Shown piece after piece: positions 7,426 through 16,225 of a stretch of DNA of 29,002 nt; the stretch's first letter is position 1; each line of letters begins with the position of its first letter. The stretch is taken from NCBI GenBank assembly GCA_964348795.1, contig CAYGDY010000019.1:1-29002 (forward strand), read 5' to 3'. Position numbers and translations under genes: made by a program. Under the pieces are notes generated by a model. The model had not been told where the DNA came from. It searched no databases and saw only the letters and a list, made by a program, of their open reading frames with translations. The stretch is from JADLAT01 sp964348795 (GTDB taxonomy: Bacteria > Pseudomonadota > Alphaproteobacteria > Micavibrionales > Micavibrionaceae).

Positions 7426-8186
7426 AGAGCTGGAAAAAACTGCCGGAGACACCAGAAAAAATATTGTAGGTACTGGATCGTGTAATTCCTGAGTGGTCCA
7501 ACGCATTTCAGGTTTTTGCGGATCGTATATTGTTCGGTCCGGCCCAGACGGGATTTTTTCTGGGATATTCCGCCGCTTTCAAAAAGACACAAGGGGAACG
7601 ACAAATAGAATATTGCAGGATTGTTCCGCAAAAAACGCAAAGTGAAATCATAGTCTGCGGCGATGGTGTAAGTGGTATTATAGCGCAGGGTCTGGATGTC
7701 TGAACGCCGGTAGAGCATCGCTTGATGGTGCGTGATCATACCGGTATGCCATGCGGCATGACGGGCCTTTTTCATCTGGGGCAGATGATCTGTGAAAGAT
7801 TCAAGAGCATCCCCATATACAAAGGATGTGTCTGCCGGAATAGTGTGCCGGAGTTGCGCCAGCGTATCAGGAAAAGCTAGCATATCTCCGGCATTGAGAA
7901 ACAGGACATAGGTGCCCTGTGCGCGGTCTATCCCTTTGTTCATCGCATCATACAGGCCGGTGTCGGGCTCCGAAATCCATTGTGCAGATGTTGTTGCAAG
8001 AAAAACGGGGGTAGAATCCTCCGAGGCGCCGTCGATGACAATCCATTCAAAATCACGACACGTCTGGGATTTCAGAGAAGAACACGTTCGCCGTAATCCG
8101 GAAAGATTGTTGCGCGTCACGGTAATAACTGAAAAAAACAATTCGTTGTGTCGTGCATTTCTCAAAAGGGACGGCGTATCAGTCAT
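7404..8186 (-). CDS. GT2 family glycosyltransferase, WcaA-like
   Basis: A 260-aa GT-A fold transferase. It begins FFSVITVTRNN (17-27) and has the nucleotide-binding VIDGASEDST (50-59), the SEPDTGLYDAMNKGI segment (72-86) found in colanic-acid-type GT2 enzymes, and FLNAGD (96-101) in place of the DXD. H-Q and DYDF residues (HHQAMLYRR, AADYDFTLR) follow, as in relatives. It starts 8 bp inside the end of the SLBB exporter gene, so both are on one minus-strand transcript. Its 3' end overlaps the convergent 6583-7425 gene by 22 bp with no terminator visible between them. It likely builds the repeat unit exported by its operon partner; the sugar is unknown. Confidence 0.87.
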   Translation of the reverse strand: MTDTPSLLRNARHNELFFSVITVTRNNLSGLRRTCSSLKSQTCRDFEWIVIDGASEDSTPVFLATTSAQWISEPDTGLYDAMNKGIDRAQGTYVLFLNAGDMLAFPDTLAQLRHTIPADTSFVYGDALESFTDHLPQMKKARHAAWHTGMITHHQAMLYRRSDIQTLRYNTTYTIAADYDFTLRFLRNNPAIFYLSFPLCLFESGGISQKKSRLGRTEQYTIRKNLKCVGPLRNYTIQYLQYFFWCLRQFFPALYWRLKS

Positions 8187-10752
8187 CTTTCAAATCATCA
8201 ACAAAAATGGCTGTGACTGCAAGATTGGAGAGGATCTGGCTGATATCTTTCGCGCTTTGCATGAAATCAAATGGCTTGGGATCGCGGGGCACTATAAGAA
8301 TCGAACCCGGGGGGATTTTAACAGGATCGAATTTCCATGAAGAGTCGGAAACAGGTTGTGCCGCGCCATTGGGGTACAACACAAACATCCGGTCCCGATC
8401 GGCATTATAAGTAAACCCTCCTGCTTCGCGGATATAGTCATCAGGCGTTTTATCTTGCTGAAATTGCAGAGAGGCAGGAGAGAGAACTTCTCCTGAAACA
8501 CGCACACTTAAGGTTCGTTTTGGGATGAAAATCCGGTCATTGGCTTCAAGAAGAAGATCAAGTGCCGGATCGGCCTCGAGCTTTTCGGGATTGGATTCCA
8601 CCGTCAAGCGCCCTATGCCTTTGGCTTCTCGTAATTCTGTGGCGAGGGCGCGGGCCTCCGCAATTTTTTGTACATTGAGTTCATCATCATCGGCCTCAAG
8701 CGCGGAAGCGATAGCTTGTTCCATGTTGCGGGCCTGCGCATGGAAGCGTGCTTCCTCGGCTTTGCGTTCGGTTTCGCGGCTGAAAATGGCGCCGAGGGGA
8801 TAGGCCTGTTCTGTCAGACCGCCTGCCCGTTTCAAGAGATCGGAGAGCTTGTCTCCCGCAATCAGATCATAGCGGCCCGGGCGTTTGACTTCACCCAAAA
8901 GCAGAACCGTTTGGTTGAAATTTTTTGAAAATTTCGGATTGATCAGGACAGAGTCTCCGGTTTTAATAAGGATCTTATCGGGGGTGTTTGTCTTGAGGTT
9001 CAGGAGCGTACGCTTTGGAGCGTTATTCTGGCCGGTTGTGTGTTCGATATGATCGAGATCCGCCGCAAGGGTTGGACCGCCCGCGACGGCCAGAAGGTTT
9101 TCAAGGGGTGCGCTGTCCGCTACAGGATACATGCCGGCGTTGCGGACGGCGCCTTTCACGGAGATCGCCCGTTCCTCCAGATAATGCACCATCGAAGGGG
9201 TTTGCGGGGAGAGAATTTTCTCTGTGTCTTCCGGTGGAAGGGGGGGCGCTGTTTCAGAACCCTGAATGCTTTCCACGGCATTGAGCTGTGCGATATCAGC
9301 GTGGGAAAATAATGTGATGATATCGCCTTCTTGAAGAGGGAGAGTTGTTTTGTTCCTGAGAAGGGCTTGTGGCGAAAAATCGAGAAGGGTACGGGATAGT
9401 TTTTCAGAATCCCAGCGATCTATCAGACCGATCAAGGGGTAAATATCCGGCCCCATAATATCGGTGCTGGAGAGCAAGGCTGAAAGCGTTTTGTATTCGG
9501 ACAGGGCATAAAGTCCCGGTCTACGGGTGTGGCCTTGAAGCTCTATCATACCCGAACGTTTTTCCAGTCCTTTTTCTATCAGCAGAATACTGCCATCTCC
9601 GAACACGGGTGTTTTGAAATCGTGGATTTCCTGAATCTGTTCCTGTCCATTGGGCATGATTTCGAGTTTGAGGAAACGGTTCTTTCCAGGGGTCAGGAGA
9701 TCTCCGCCGAGCAGGAGCATGCTGTTGAGCGAGAGTTTCTCATTGTACTGGATTTCAAAAATGCCCGGGCGTTTGACTTCTCCCGCAATGGCAACAGAGG
9801 GGCCCAGAGGGGGGATGATGATGCGGTCCCCGTCTCTGAGCTGGAGGTCTGTGTTCATGGTACCCCCGAGCAAGAGAGAATAGAGGTCAATTGTTGTGCT
9901 TTTTCCCTCCCGAATGAGTTTGATCCGGCGCAAGGACCCTGTTTTTTGTACGCCGCCAGTCTCCATAAGGGCGTCCAGAACGGTATGAAAGACGCTGAGT
10001 GTTTGCCTGCCCGGGCGTTTGACATGCCCCGCAACAAGGATACTGATTTGCCGGACAGAAGAGAGGGAAACATAAGGTGTTGTATTGTAAAGATTTTGTG
10101 CGGCGGCTTCAATTGAGATCCGGACTTGTCCGATGGTGCGCCCAGCGGCCGGAATCGGCGGGAAATCTGTGATCAACAAAAGCCCTTCGGCATTGACGGT
10201 ATATGTTCCCCGATCCGTTCTTTGGCCCGTAAACAGGATTTCAAGCTCATCACCGGTATTGAGGACAAAACTATCCTGCACGGCGCCTGACGGTAGGGAA
10301 GGGCTTTGTTTGGCAAGAGTATCCAATGTTGCCCGCAGGTTTTCATTGGGGACACCAAAGAGATCATAGCCGAATTGTTCGAGTGTGTAAGGGGTCCGGT
10401 TTGAATAAAGCTGTTCTATGGTAGAGGGGTGTGTGCCTGTACCGGAGATATTTTCTATGATTGTGTTTTGCGGGTGTGGCGGTGGAAGGGCCGAACGAGT
10501 TTGGGCCGAGGTTTGGACAACAGAAGAAAGATCAGCGATAGAGGAGGGTTCTGAAGAGGCTTCCTGTTCAAACAGGCTGGACTGGGCAGATTTAAAGTTC
10601 TGATATTGCCTGATTCGGGTTTGCTGGTCTGTATTCTGGATGCTCCACGGCGTAACAACGGGCTCTGCAGTTTGAGCACTGGCGCCGTGCGGTGCGAGGT
10701 TCAGGCACAAAAAGAGTACTGAAAGAAAAATGTGTAAACCAAAAAGCCGCAC
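8179..10752 (-). CDS. Multi-SLBB polysaccharide export protein (Wza-like outer-membrane exporter)
   Basis: Forms the channel through which a capsule or exopolysaccharide leaves the cell. The 857-aa product starts with a signal peptide (MRLFGLHIFLSVLFLCLNLA, cleavage near ASA, residue ~26) and has no lipobox cysteine. A Poly_export (Wza) domain at ~162-235 contains VLNTGDELEI. Six SLBB repeats follow, marked by GHVKRPG (~242), GEVKRPG (~324), GHTRRPG (~407), GAVRNAG (~534), GEVKRPG (~620) and GEVLSPA (~754). A charged coiled-coil insert sits at ~660-712. The C-terminus FMQSAKDISQILSNLAVTAI looks like an amphipathic membrane helix. The GTG at 10752 is chosen because TAGGA sits 5 nt upstream; a GTG at 10791 also opens the frame but lacks a binding site. 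It is much longer than E. coli Wza (~380 aa). Confidence 0.93.
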   Translation of the reverse strand: MRLFGLHIFLSVLFLCLNLAPHGASAQTAEPVVTPWSIQNTDQQTRIRQYQNFKSAQSSLFEQEASSEPSSIADLSSVVQTSAQTRSALPPPHPQNTIIENISGTGTHPSTIEQLYSNRTPYTLEQFGYDLFGVPNENLRATLDTLAKQSPSLPSGAVQDSFVLNTGDELEILFTGQRTDRGTYTVNAEGLLLITDFPPIPAAGRTIGQVRISIEAAAQNLYNTTPYVSLSSVRQISILVAGHVKRPGRQTLSVFHTVLDALMETGGVQKTGSLRRIKLIREGKSTTIDLYSLLLGGTMNTDLQLRDGDRIIIPPLGPSVAIAGEVKRPGIFEIQYNEKLSLNSMLLLGGDLLTPGKNRFLKLEIMPNGQEQIQEIHDFKTPVFGDGSILLIEKGLEKRSGMIELQGHTRRPGLYALSEYKTLSALLSSTDIMGPDIYPLIGLIDRWDSEKLSRTLLDFSPQALLRNKTTLPLQEGDIITLFSHADIAQLNAVESIQGSETAPPLPPEDTEKILSPQTPSMVHYLEERAISVKGAVRNAGMYPVADSAPLENLLAVAGGPTLAADLDHIEHTTGQNNAPKRTLLNLKTNTPDKILIKTGDSVLINPKFSKNFNQTVLLLGEVKRPGRYDLIAGDKLSDLLKRAGGLTEQAYPLGAIFSRETERKAEEARFHAQARNMEQAIASALEADDDELNVQKIAEARALATELREAKGIGRLTVESNPEKLEADPALDLLLEANDRIFIPKRTLSVRVSGEVLSPASLQFQQDKTPDDYIREAGGFTYNADRDRMFVLYPNGAAQPVSDSSWKFDPVKIPPGSILIVPRDPKPFDFMQSAKDISQILSNLAVTAIFVDDLKDD

Positions 10753-10806
10753 GGCAGTCCTAAGAGGGTGAAGATTTTGAAACAAAAACACACAAGAGTA
10801 CCCCAG

Positions 10807-10835
10807 ATTGTAGCGATGATAGAATCATTTGAAAA
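10807..10835 (-). promoter_or_regulatory. Candidate promoter of the SLBB exporter operon
   Basis: On the minus strand TTTTCA (10835-10830), a 17-bp spacer and TACAAT (10812-10807). The predicted transcript start near 10800 leaves a leader of ~48 nt to the GTG at 10752 and only ~9 nt to the GTG at 10791, which supports the shorter protein start. Confidence 0.5.
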
Positions 10836-10874
10836 TCTCCCCTCAGGAGGCTATCCCCTGAATAATTGGGAAAA

Positions 10875-12512
10875 TTATATGTCTTGTGGCTGGGCGGGTG
10901 CGGGGGTTCGCCGCATCGGTTCGTGTTTCTTGGCATTTTCTATGATAGCGTAAGCCACCGTGGTGATGTAGCTGTTGATCCGTCTGTAGTCTCGAATGAT
11001 ATCCAGATGCAAGGAGCTTGTCGCAATGGTTTCTGGCAGGCCTGTGCGCAGACGGTCAAAATGCTGGGCGGATGTTGTGCGCTCTGCTTCACGGATAGTT
11101 TTTTTGCCTTCCACAAGCTGTTGTGCAAGGACGGGGTCTTCGGACAGGAAGATATTATGTGCCATACGCATGTTTTTCAGGACCTTGTCATGAAAGTCCT
11201 TGATTTCGGACCAGCCATCATTGGAAAACCGTTCCTGATATCTGATTTTTTTCTTGGCCATTTCCACAAGGCTTTTATCGATGATGTCGCCAATATGTTC
11301 AAGATTTGTTGCGAAGGTCAGAATTTGTAGATAACGGTCTGCTTCCTTGGGATCAAGGGATTCCCGCGTGAGGCGTGTCAGGTAGAGTTTGATGGAGGTG
11401 TACAGCCTGTCAACGGTGTTATCCTGCTGTTTGATGGCCTCGATCAGCGCGGTGTTATTTTGCTCGAAAGACTGGATGGTTTGCTCCAGCATGTGTTCGA
11501 CCATATCAGCCATCCGGAGGGTTTCCCGCGCCGCGCCTGCCAGTGCCACAACGGGGGTTCCCAGTGCATTATCATCCAGATAGAGGGGCTCGTGAGGCTC
11601 CTTGATATCCGAGAGGGATTGTCGGACAATTTTTTCTGTCAACCATGCCACCCGCCCTACAAAAGGCAGAAAAAGCGCTCCGAGGAGAAGGTTGAATCCC
11701 ATGTGGAAATTCACAATCTGACGGGTCACGGGGAGGTTGAGCTGTTGGGCAAAGTCCAAAAAGACGTGGAAGAATAATCCGCAGACTACAAGTGTTACGC
11801 ACCGCATGAAAATATTGCCGATGGTGATGCGGCGGGCATTCACACCATCTTTGTAGGTGGCGATAAAGGGAATAAAGGCTCCACCGAGATTGGCGCCCAT
11901 CACCAGTAAGGCCCCTAGTTCCAGATCAATGATATTGTGAGATGCCAAAGAGGCAAAAAGCAGAACCGCGGCCAAAGAGGAGTGAATGACCCATGTCAGC
12001 AGGGCCGAAAACATGATGGCGGTGAGGGGATCTTTTTCCAGTGGCGCCAGGATATAGGGCAGGGTTTCCGAATGGGTCAGTGGCGCGGAAGCTGTCCGGA
12101 TCAGGGAAAGCGAGAGGAGCATGAGGCCCAGACCAATAAAGGAGCGGAAAATATGACGTTTGCGTCCGCCGTGTTCATAGCGCATGTGTCCTGTAATGCC
12201 TATGATAAGAAGGGTTGGCGAAAGCCACGAAAAATCAAAGGTCAGAATTTGAGCTACCAGTGTGGTGCTGATATCGGCCCCGATGATAAGAGCCAAGGCA
12301 GACAGCAGGCTGATAGCATGGCGCTTGGTAAAGGAAATCAACAAAAGCGTAGCCGCTGTCGAGCTTTGCAGAAGGGCGGTGACAATAATCCCTGAGAGAC
12401 ACGACATAAAGCGGTTCTTTGTGCTATGGGAAATAATATGGCGCAAAGATGTGCCGTAGGCTCTTGTAAAACCGAGCTTGACCATACGCGTACCCCACAG
12501 GAGAAGCGCCAC
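10875..12512 (-). CDS. Na+/phosphate cotransporter family protein with PhoU-like domain (5' end uncertain)
   Basis: A NptA/YjbB-type transporter expected to move phosphate with sodium. The first half has the two inverted membrane repeats with their signatures QSSTAAT (49-55) and, in the second, HSSLAA (177-182), where the usual Gln is His. From ~325 on, the protein is helical and soluble, like PhoU (e.g. NLEHIGDIIDKS and the late DIIRDYRRINSYITTVAY). The given start is the GTG at 12512, but it truncates the first membrane helix: the frame upstream stays open and reads ILFSLILLHIAGA, which is what relatives show. The only plausible initiator there is ATT at 12551, 8 nt after GGAG. A rare ATT start or a one-base indel in a T6 tract (12548-12543) is therefore likely. 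It lies downstream of tyrS and has its own good promoter. Confidence 0.9.
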   Translation of the reverse strand: MALLLWGTRMVKLGFTRAYGTSLRHIISHSTKNRFMSCLSGIIVTALLQSSTAATLLLISFTKRHAISLLSALALIIGADISTTLVAQILTFDFSWLSPTLLIIGITGHMRYEHGGRKRHIFRSFIGLGLMLLSLSLIRTASAPLTHSETLPYILAPLEKDPLTAIMFSALLTWVIHSSLAAVLLFASLASHNIIDLELGALLVMGANLGGAFIPFIATYKDGVNARRITIGNIFMRCVTLVVCGLFFHVFLDFAQQLNLPVTRQIVNFHMGFNLLLGALFLPFVGRVAWLTEKIVRQSLSDIKEPHEPLYLDDNALGTPVVALAGAARETLRMADMVEHMLEQTIQSFEQNNTALIEAIKQQDNTVDRLYTSIKLYLTRLTRESLDPKEADRYLQILTFATNLEHIGDIIDKSLVEMAKKKIRYQERFSNDGWSEIKDFHDKVLKNMRMAHNIFLSEDPVLAQQLVEGKKTIREAERTTSAQHFDRLRTGLPETIATSSLHLDIIRDYRRINSYITTVAYAIIENAKKHEPMRRTPAPAQPQDI

Positions 12513-12584
12513 GGCACCTGCAATATGAAGAAGGATCAGGGAAAAAAGAATGGGAGGTACTCCGTATCATCGTCAAGGGACTCC

Positions 12585-12613
12585 AGTATACGGAAGTCCT
12601 TGAATCCTGTAAA
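12585..12613 (-). promoter_or_regulatory. Good sigma70-type promoter for the Na/Pi transporter gene
   Basis: On the minus strand TTTACA (12613-12608), a 17-bp spacer and TATACT (12590-12585); each box matches consensus at five of six positions. The predicted start, near 12578, is only a few bases before an ATG (12570-12568) in another frame and about 27 nt before the possible ATT initiator at 12551. It places the transporter on a transcript separate from tyrS. Confidence 0.6.
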
Positions 12614-12662
12614 TCCATAAAAAGAGTTCCATGTTTTTTGCGGCAGGCCACGCAAGACAGGT

Positions 12663-13919
12663 TTACCGGAGAGTGACAAGCGCGTGTTTTTTCTTGCCGG
12701 AGGAGAGCTTGATATATCCTTCGGGCGTTACGTCAGAGGCTGTGATGAGATGTTCTGCATTTGATAAACTGTTATCATTTACACGCGCGCCGCCGCCCTG
12801 AACAAGTCTTCGGGCTTCACCTTTGGAAGCGGCAAGGCCCGCTTCAACAAACAGCGTGATGGCAGGAATCCCTGATTTCAACTCCTCAGTCGACACCGTA
12901 ATGGAGGGCAGATCATTTCCCACCCCGCCTTGTTCAAAAACTTTCTGCGCTGTGGCAGAGGCTTCGGTGGCGGCGTGCTCTCCGTGGCACAGTTTTGTAG
13001 CTTCAAAGGCTAAAATCTTCTTGGCTTCGTTGATCTCGGCATCTTTAAGGGCTTCGAGCTTCTGAATTTCGGTCAGTGGCAAGGTGGTAAAGCGGCGCAG
13101 GAGCGTGCCGACCATATCGTCCTCGACATTTCGCCAGTACTGCCAGTAATCATAAGGGGAGAGCATCTCGGCATTCAGCCAGACCGCCCCGCTTTCGGTT
13201 TTCCCCATTTTAGCGCCGGACGAAGTTGTTAATAATGGTGCCGTCAAGGCAAATAACCCGTATTGATGGGCTTTTCTACCAAGCTCGACCCCGTTGATTA
13301 TGTTCCCCCACTGGTCCGAGCCCCCCATCTGCAGAATCGTGCCATAGCGTTTATGAAGCTCCACAAAATCATACCCCTGCATGACCATGTAGTTGAATTC
13401 CAGAAGGCTTAAGGGGCTTTCCCGTTCTAGTCTTAATTTAACGGAATCAAACGACAGCATCCGATTGACCGTAAAATGCCGCCCGTAATCCCGTAAGAAT
13501 GAGAGATATCCCAGCCCGTCAAGCCAGTCATTGTTATTGACCATCAGCGCATCAGTCGCGCCAGCACCATAGCGTAAAAGTTGGGAAAAGCAGGTGCGTT
13601 CTATCTGGGCGATGTTTTCGGCAATCGTTGTGTCATCCAGCAATTTACGCTGTTCATCCTTGAAAGAGGGATCGCCGATTTTGGAGGTTCCGCCGCCCAT
13701 AAGGGTAATGGGTTTGTGACCTGTATTCTGGAACCAATACAGCATCATAATCCCCGTGAGATTCCCGATATGGAGACTCTGGGCTGTCGCATCAAACCCG
13801 ATATAAGCCGATTGAGGACCCTCACAGAGCTTTTGATCCAGATGTTCAAAATCTGAACACTGGTGTATAAAGCCGCGTTCGTTTAGGATATGAAGAAAGT
13901 CTGATGTGTAGGTTCTCAT
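12663..13919 (-). CDS. tyrS: Tyrosyl-tRNA synthetase
   Basis: Charges tRNA-Tyr with tyrosine in the cytoplasm. The 418-aa length fits bacterial TyrS. Class I signatures are present: HIGN at 50-53 (HIGH motif) and KMGKT at 237-241 (KMSKS motif). The tyrosine-site region YIGFDATAQSLHIGN and the SDQWGN segment (201-206) are intact. The last ~65 residues form the S4-like RNA-binding domain (SKGEARRLVQGGGARVND). The frame stays open upstream to 14168, but the real start is the ATG at 13919 (MRTYTSDF), where TyrS homology begins; the upstream part is antisense to anmK. It is divergent from anmK with only 18 bp between the two starts, so the promoters must overlap the opposing coding sequence. Confidence 0.97.
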   Translation of the reverse strand: MRTYTSDFLHILNERGFIHQCSDFEHLDQKLCEGPQSAYIGFDATAQSLHIGNLTGIMMLYWFQNTGHKPITLMGGGTSKIGDPSFKDEQRKLLDDTTIAENIAQIERTCFSQLLRYGAGATDALMVNNNDWLDGLGYLSFLRDYGRHFTVNRMLSFDSVKLRLERESPLSLLEFNYMVMQGYDFVELHKRYGTILQMGGSDQWGNIINGVELGRKAHQYGLFALTAPLLTTSSGAKMGKTESGAVWLNAEMLSPYDYWQYWRNVEDDMVGTLLRRFTTLPLTEIQKLEALKDAEINEAKKILAFEATKLCHGEHAATEASATAQKVFEQGGVGNDLPSITVSTEELKSGIPAITLFVEAGLAASKGEARRLVQGGGARVNDNSLSNAEHLITASDVTPEGYIKLSSGKKKHALVTLR

Positions 13920-13937
13920 AAGAAGTAGTTTATAAGC

Positions 13938-15050
13938 ATGACAGGAAAAAAAGTCTATAGGGCGATTGGCCTGATGTCCGGCACATCGTTGGACGGGGTT
14001 GACGCCGCCCTGATTGAAACAGATGGTGAAGATGTTGTCCGTCCGCTTGCGGGGATCACCCTGCCCTATGAACCCCGTATGCGGGAGAGAATCCGGCGAT
14101 GTCTGGGTGTAGACGACCCCAAACATCCTGAAGTGCTGGAGGTCGAGCGTTTGATGACCTACCGACATGCCGCGGCGGTGGAGGAATTGCTCGGTAAGGC
14201 CGGATATTTAGATGTTGATGTGATCGGGTTTCACGGGCAAACCTTGATGCACGATCCGGCGTCTCGGAAAACATGGCAAATCGGAGATGGGGCGTTATTA
14301 GCGTCCCAGATGAAAATCCCTGTCGTAAACGATTTCAGAACACAAGACGTCAAGGCCGGCGGGCAGGGTGCACCCTTTTTGCCGATCTACCATCAGGCGC
14401 GTGCGCGTGCTGATCAGTTGATAGGCCCTGATAAAGGTCCTGTCGCGATTTTGAATCTGGGCGGTGTGGCCAATGTCACATGGATCGGAGAGCATCCGGA
14501 ACAGCTTGTGGCCTTTGATACGGGGCCTGGGAATGCCTTGATGGACGATCTGGTTTATACCAGAACAGGGCAATCCTATGATGCGGACGGCATCTTGGCG
14601 GCTAAGGGCACTGTAGCAAAACAGATCGTTGAAAACTGGATGGCGCTTCCGTTTTTTACTATGCCTGTGCCCAAATCGCTGGATCGTAATACGTGGGATG
14701 TTTCCGCGATTGAATATCTGTCGCTCGAAGATGCGCTGGCGACCTTGGCGGAATTTACGGTGGAGTCTGTGGCGCTGGCAGAACGGCTTTTACAGAAAAA
14801 ACCTGCGAAATGGGTTGTAACGGGCGGTGGGCGCCATAACAGCTATCTCATGAAACGGTTGTCGGATTGCCTCAAAGGAACGGTATCCCAGACGGAATCC
14901 GTTGGATGGAACGGGGATACGCTTGAGGCTGAAGGGTTTGCGTATCTGGCGGTGCGAAGTCTGCGCGGCTTGCCTTTGAGTTACCCGAAAACCACGGGCG
15001 TACCCGCCCCGCAAACGGGTGGAACGCTTCATATCCACCAAGATAATTGA
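13938..15050 (+). CDS. anmK: Anhydro-N-acetylmuramic acid kinase
   Basis: Phosphorylates and opens 1,6-anhydro-MurNAc recovered from cell-wall turnover, giving MurNAc-6-phosphate. The 370-aa product has the family signatures: the ATP-binding GLMSGTSLDGVD (11-22), GFHGQTLMHDP (~97-107), NLGGVANVTWI (~173-183), FDTGPGNALMDDLV with the catalytic Asp (~194-207), and the C-terminal VTGGGRHNSYLMKRL. Length is standard. It is head to head with tyrS (18-bp gap) and is followed after 31 bp by the oxygenase gene. No strong ribosome-binding site precedes the ATG (only AAGAAG). Confidence 0.97.
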   Translation: MTGKKVYRAIGLMSGTSLDGVDAALIETDGEDVVRPLAGITLPYEPRMRERIRRCLGVDDPKHPEVLEVERLMTYRHAAAVEELLGKAGYLDVDVIGFHGQTLMHDPASRKTWQIGDGALLASQMKIPVVNDFRTQDVKAGGQGAPFLPIYHQARARADQLIGPDKGPVAILNLGGVANVTWIGEHPEQLVAFDTGPGNALMDDLVYTRTGQSYDADGILAAKGTVAKQIVENWMALPFFTMPVPKSLDRNTWDVSAIEYLSLEDALATLAEFTVESVALAERLLQKKPAKWVVTGGGRHNSYLMKRLSDCLKGTVSQTESVGWNGDTLEAEGFAYLAVRSLRGLPLSYPKTTGVPAPQTGGTLHIHQDN

Positions 15051-15081
15051 CATAAATTTATTCCCTTGTTAGAAAGCCCTC

Positions 15082-16176
15082 ATGGGACTTTTTGAACACA
15101 ACAGGCCTTTTGATTACCACGTACCCCGCGCGCCCGATCAACGCGCGATCATAACCTTGTCCGGTCACTGGCAGTGGGCCAATGATGTGCTGGAACATCA
15201 GATGGACTTAATTCTGGTGCCTCATCCAGAGTTTCTTGTTCCAGTGGGGGCCTGTTCTCCTGCGCTACGGGAGGGAATCCGGAGCCGGCTGGGTGAATTT
15301 GGGTATGTCATCATCAATAACTGCCCCTTGCTCCCCATCACACAATATGAGGCCGAGGCCATACAAAACCGGATGTGTAGAGACGAGTTTGAAAGAGCTG
15401 GAAATTTAAAGAGCCTTCTGGAGGCGGCGGAAGGTCATTGGGATCAAACGTTGTGGCTTTCACAGATGGAGGAACGACTTTCTTGGGATTGTCTTCGTGG
15501 AACCCTTCATTTTTCAGCACTGGACTTGCAAATAGAAGAGGCAGGCCGCATGGTTTGTGCGTTGGTGTCCGGGTTTTCTGATCTTATAAAAAATGAAGAA
15601 GGCGATATTATTTCGATCATCAGGCCTTCTGAAAACACGCTTCCAGATGAAATTTCATCCCAAAGCAATACAGAATTTGCCGCGCACACAGATTTAACGT
15701 ATCTGGAAAACCCTCCCAAGTATATCGCGCTCTTTACCCTTGCGCATGATGGTTGGCGACATGCGCAAAATCAGTTTGTCTCCCTGAAACATGCCATTCC
15801 GCATTTGGATCAACGCACCATCAGCGTGCTTTCTGAGCGTGTCTTTCGTTTTTCTTATCCTAAAAGAGGGGGGGCGCACGCGAACCAATCCGGATATGTC
15901 GTTGCGCCTGTTCTTACGTCAGGGGAGGACGGAAAATATCATATCAGATATCGGGGCGATACGGTCATGGCTGAAACCCCTGAAGGTTCACAAGCTTTGG
16001 TGACACTGAAAAATGTGTTTGAGCAGGTCCGGATAGGATACGCCCCGCAGGTTGGCACAGCGATGATCATGAGAAATGATGAAGTGTTACACGCCAGAAC
16101 CCCTTTCCTCGGTGATCGGTGTGCATTGCGGGTTTATGCCAATGATCCTTGCGGTGATGACCCTCGTCTGCTATAG
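15082..16176 (+). CDS. TauD/TfdA-like Fe(II)/2-oxoglutarate-dependent oxygenase
   Basis: A 364-aa protein of the TauD/clavaminate-synthase-like fold. The iron-binding triad is visible: HTD in FAAHTDLTYLENPPKYIALF (His202, Asp204) and the distal His337 in NDEVLHARTPF. Arg350 (or Arg346) in FLGDRCALRVY probably binds 2-oxoglutarate. The protein would hydroxylate or oxidatively tailor a small molecule; the substrate cannot be predicted. It opens with a region (residues ~20-70) resembling the lid region of these enzymes. The gene sits 31 bp after anmK and 49 bp before tsaC, with no clear functional link to either. The fold call is firm; substrate is unknown. Confidence 0.82.
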   Translation: MGLFEHNRPFDYHVPRAPDQRAIITLSGHWQWANDVLEHQMDLILVPHPEFLVPVGACSPALREGIRSRLGEFGYVIINNCPLLPITQYEAEAIQNRMCRDEFERAGNLKSLLEAAEGHWDQTLWLSQMEERLSWDCLRGTLHFSALDLQIEEAGRMVCALVSGFSDLIKNEEGDIISIIRPSENTLPDEISSQSNTEFAAHTDLTYLENPPKYIALFTLAHDGWRHAQNQFVSLKHAIPHLDQRTISVLSERVFRFSYPKRGGAHANQSGYVVAPVLTSGEDGKYHIRYRGDTVMAETPEGSQALVTLKNVFEQVRIGYAPQVGTAMIMRNDEVLHARTPFLGDRCALRVYANDPCGDDPRLL

Positions 16177-16178
16177 GA

Positions 16179-16219
16179 CACCTATGGCCCTTCGTGAGGG
16201 TGCGTTCAGACTATAGGTG
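16179..16219. repeat. Nested inverted repeats in the gap before tsaC
   Basis: CACCTAT (16179-16185) and ATAGGTG (16213-16219) form a perfect 7-bp inverted repeat, and inside it CCCT (16188-16191) pairs with AGGG (16197-16200) around a 5-nt loop. There is no T tract, so it is not a standard terminator. The downstream arm is part of the AGGTGGTG ribosome-binding region of tsaC. An RNA fold controlling tsaC translation is possible but unproven. Confidence 0.35.
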
Positions 16220-16225
16220 GTGTAA

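Noticed and set aside
9529..10116. Long plus-strand open frame (195 codons) inside the SLBB exporter gene
   Set aside because: It lies entirely antisense to a strongly supported exporter gene with recognisable SLBB motifs; composition gives no domain or ribosome-binding site.
12641..12657. TTGCG/CGCAA-type hairpin near the tyrS 3' end considered as a terminator
   Set aside because: On the minus strand the stem is followed by A residues, not T, so it does not fit an intrinsic terminator for tyrS.
13920..14168. N-terminal extension of tyrS
   Set aside because: The frame is open to 14168 but this part is antisense to the N-terminus of anmK; TyrS homology begins at the ATG at 13919.
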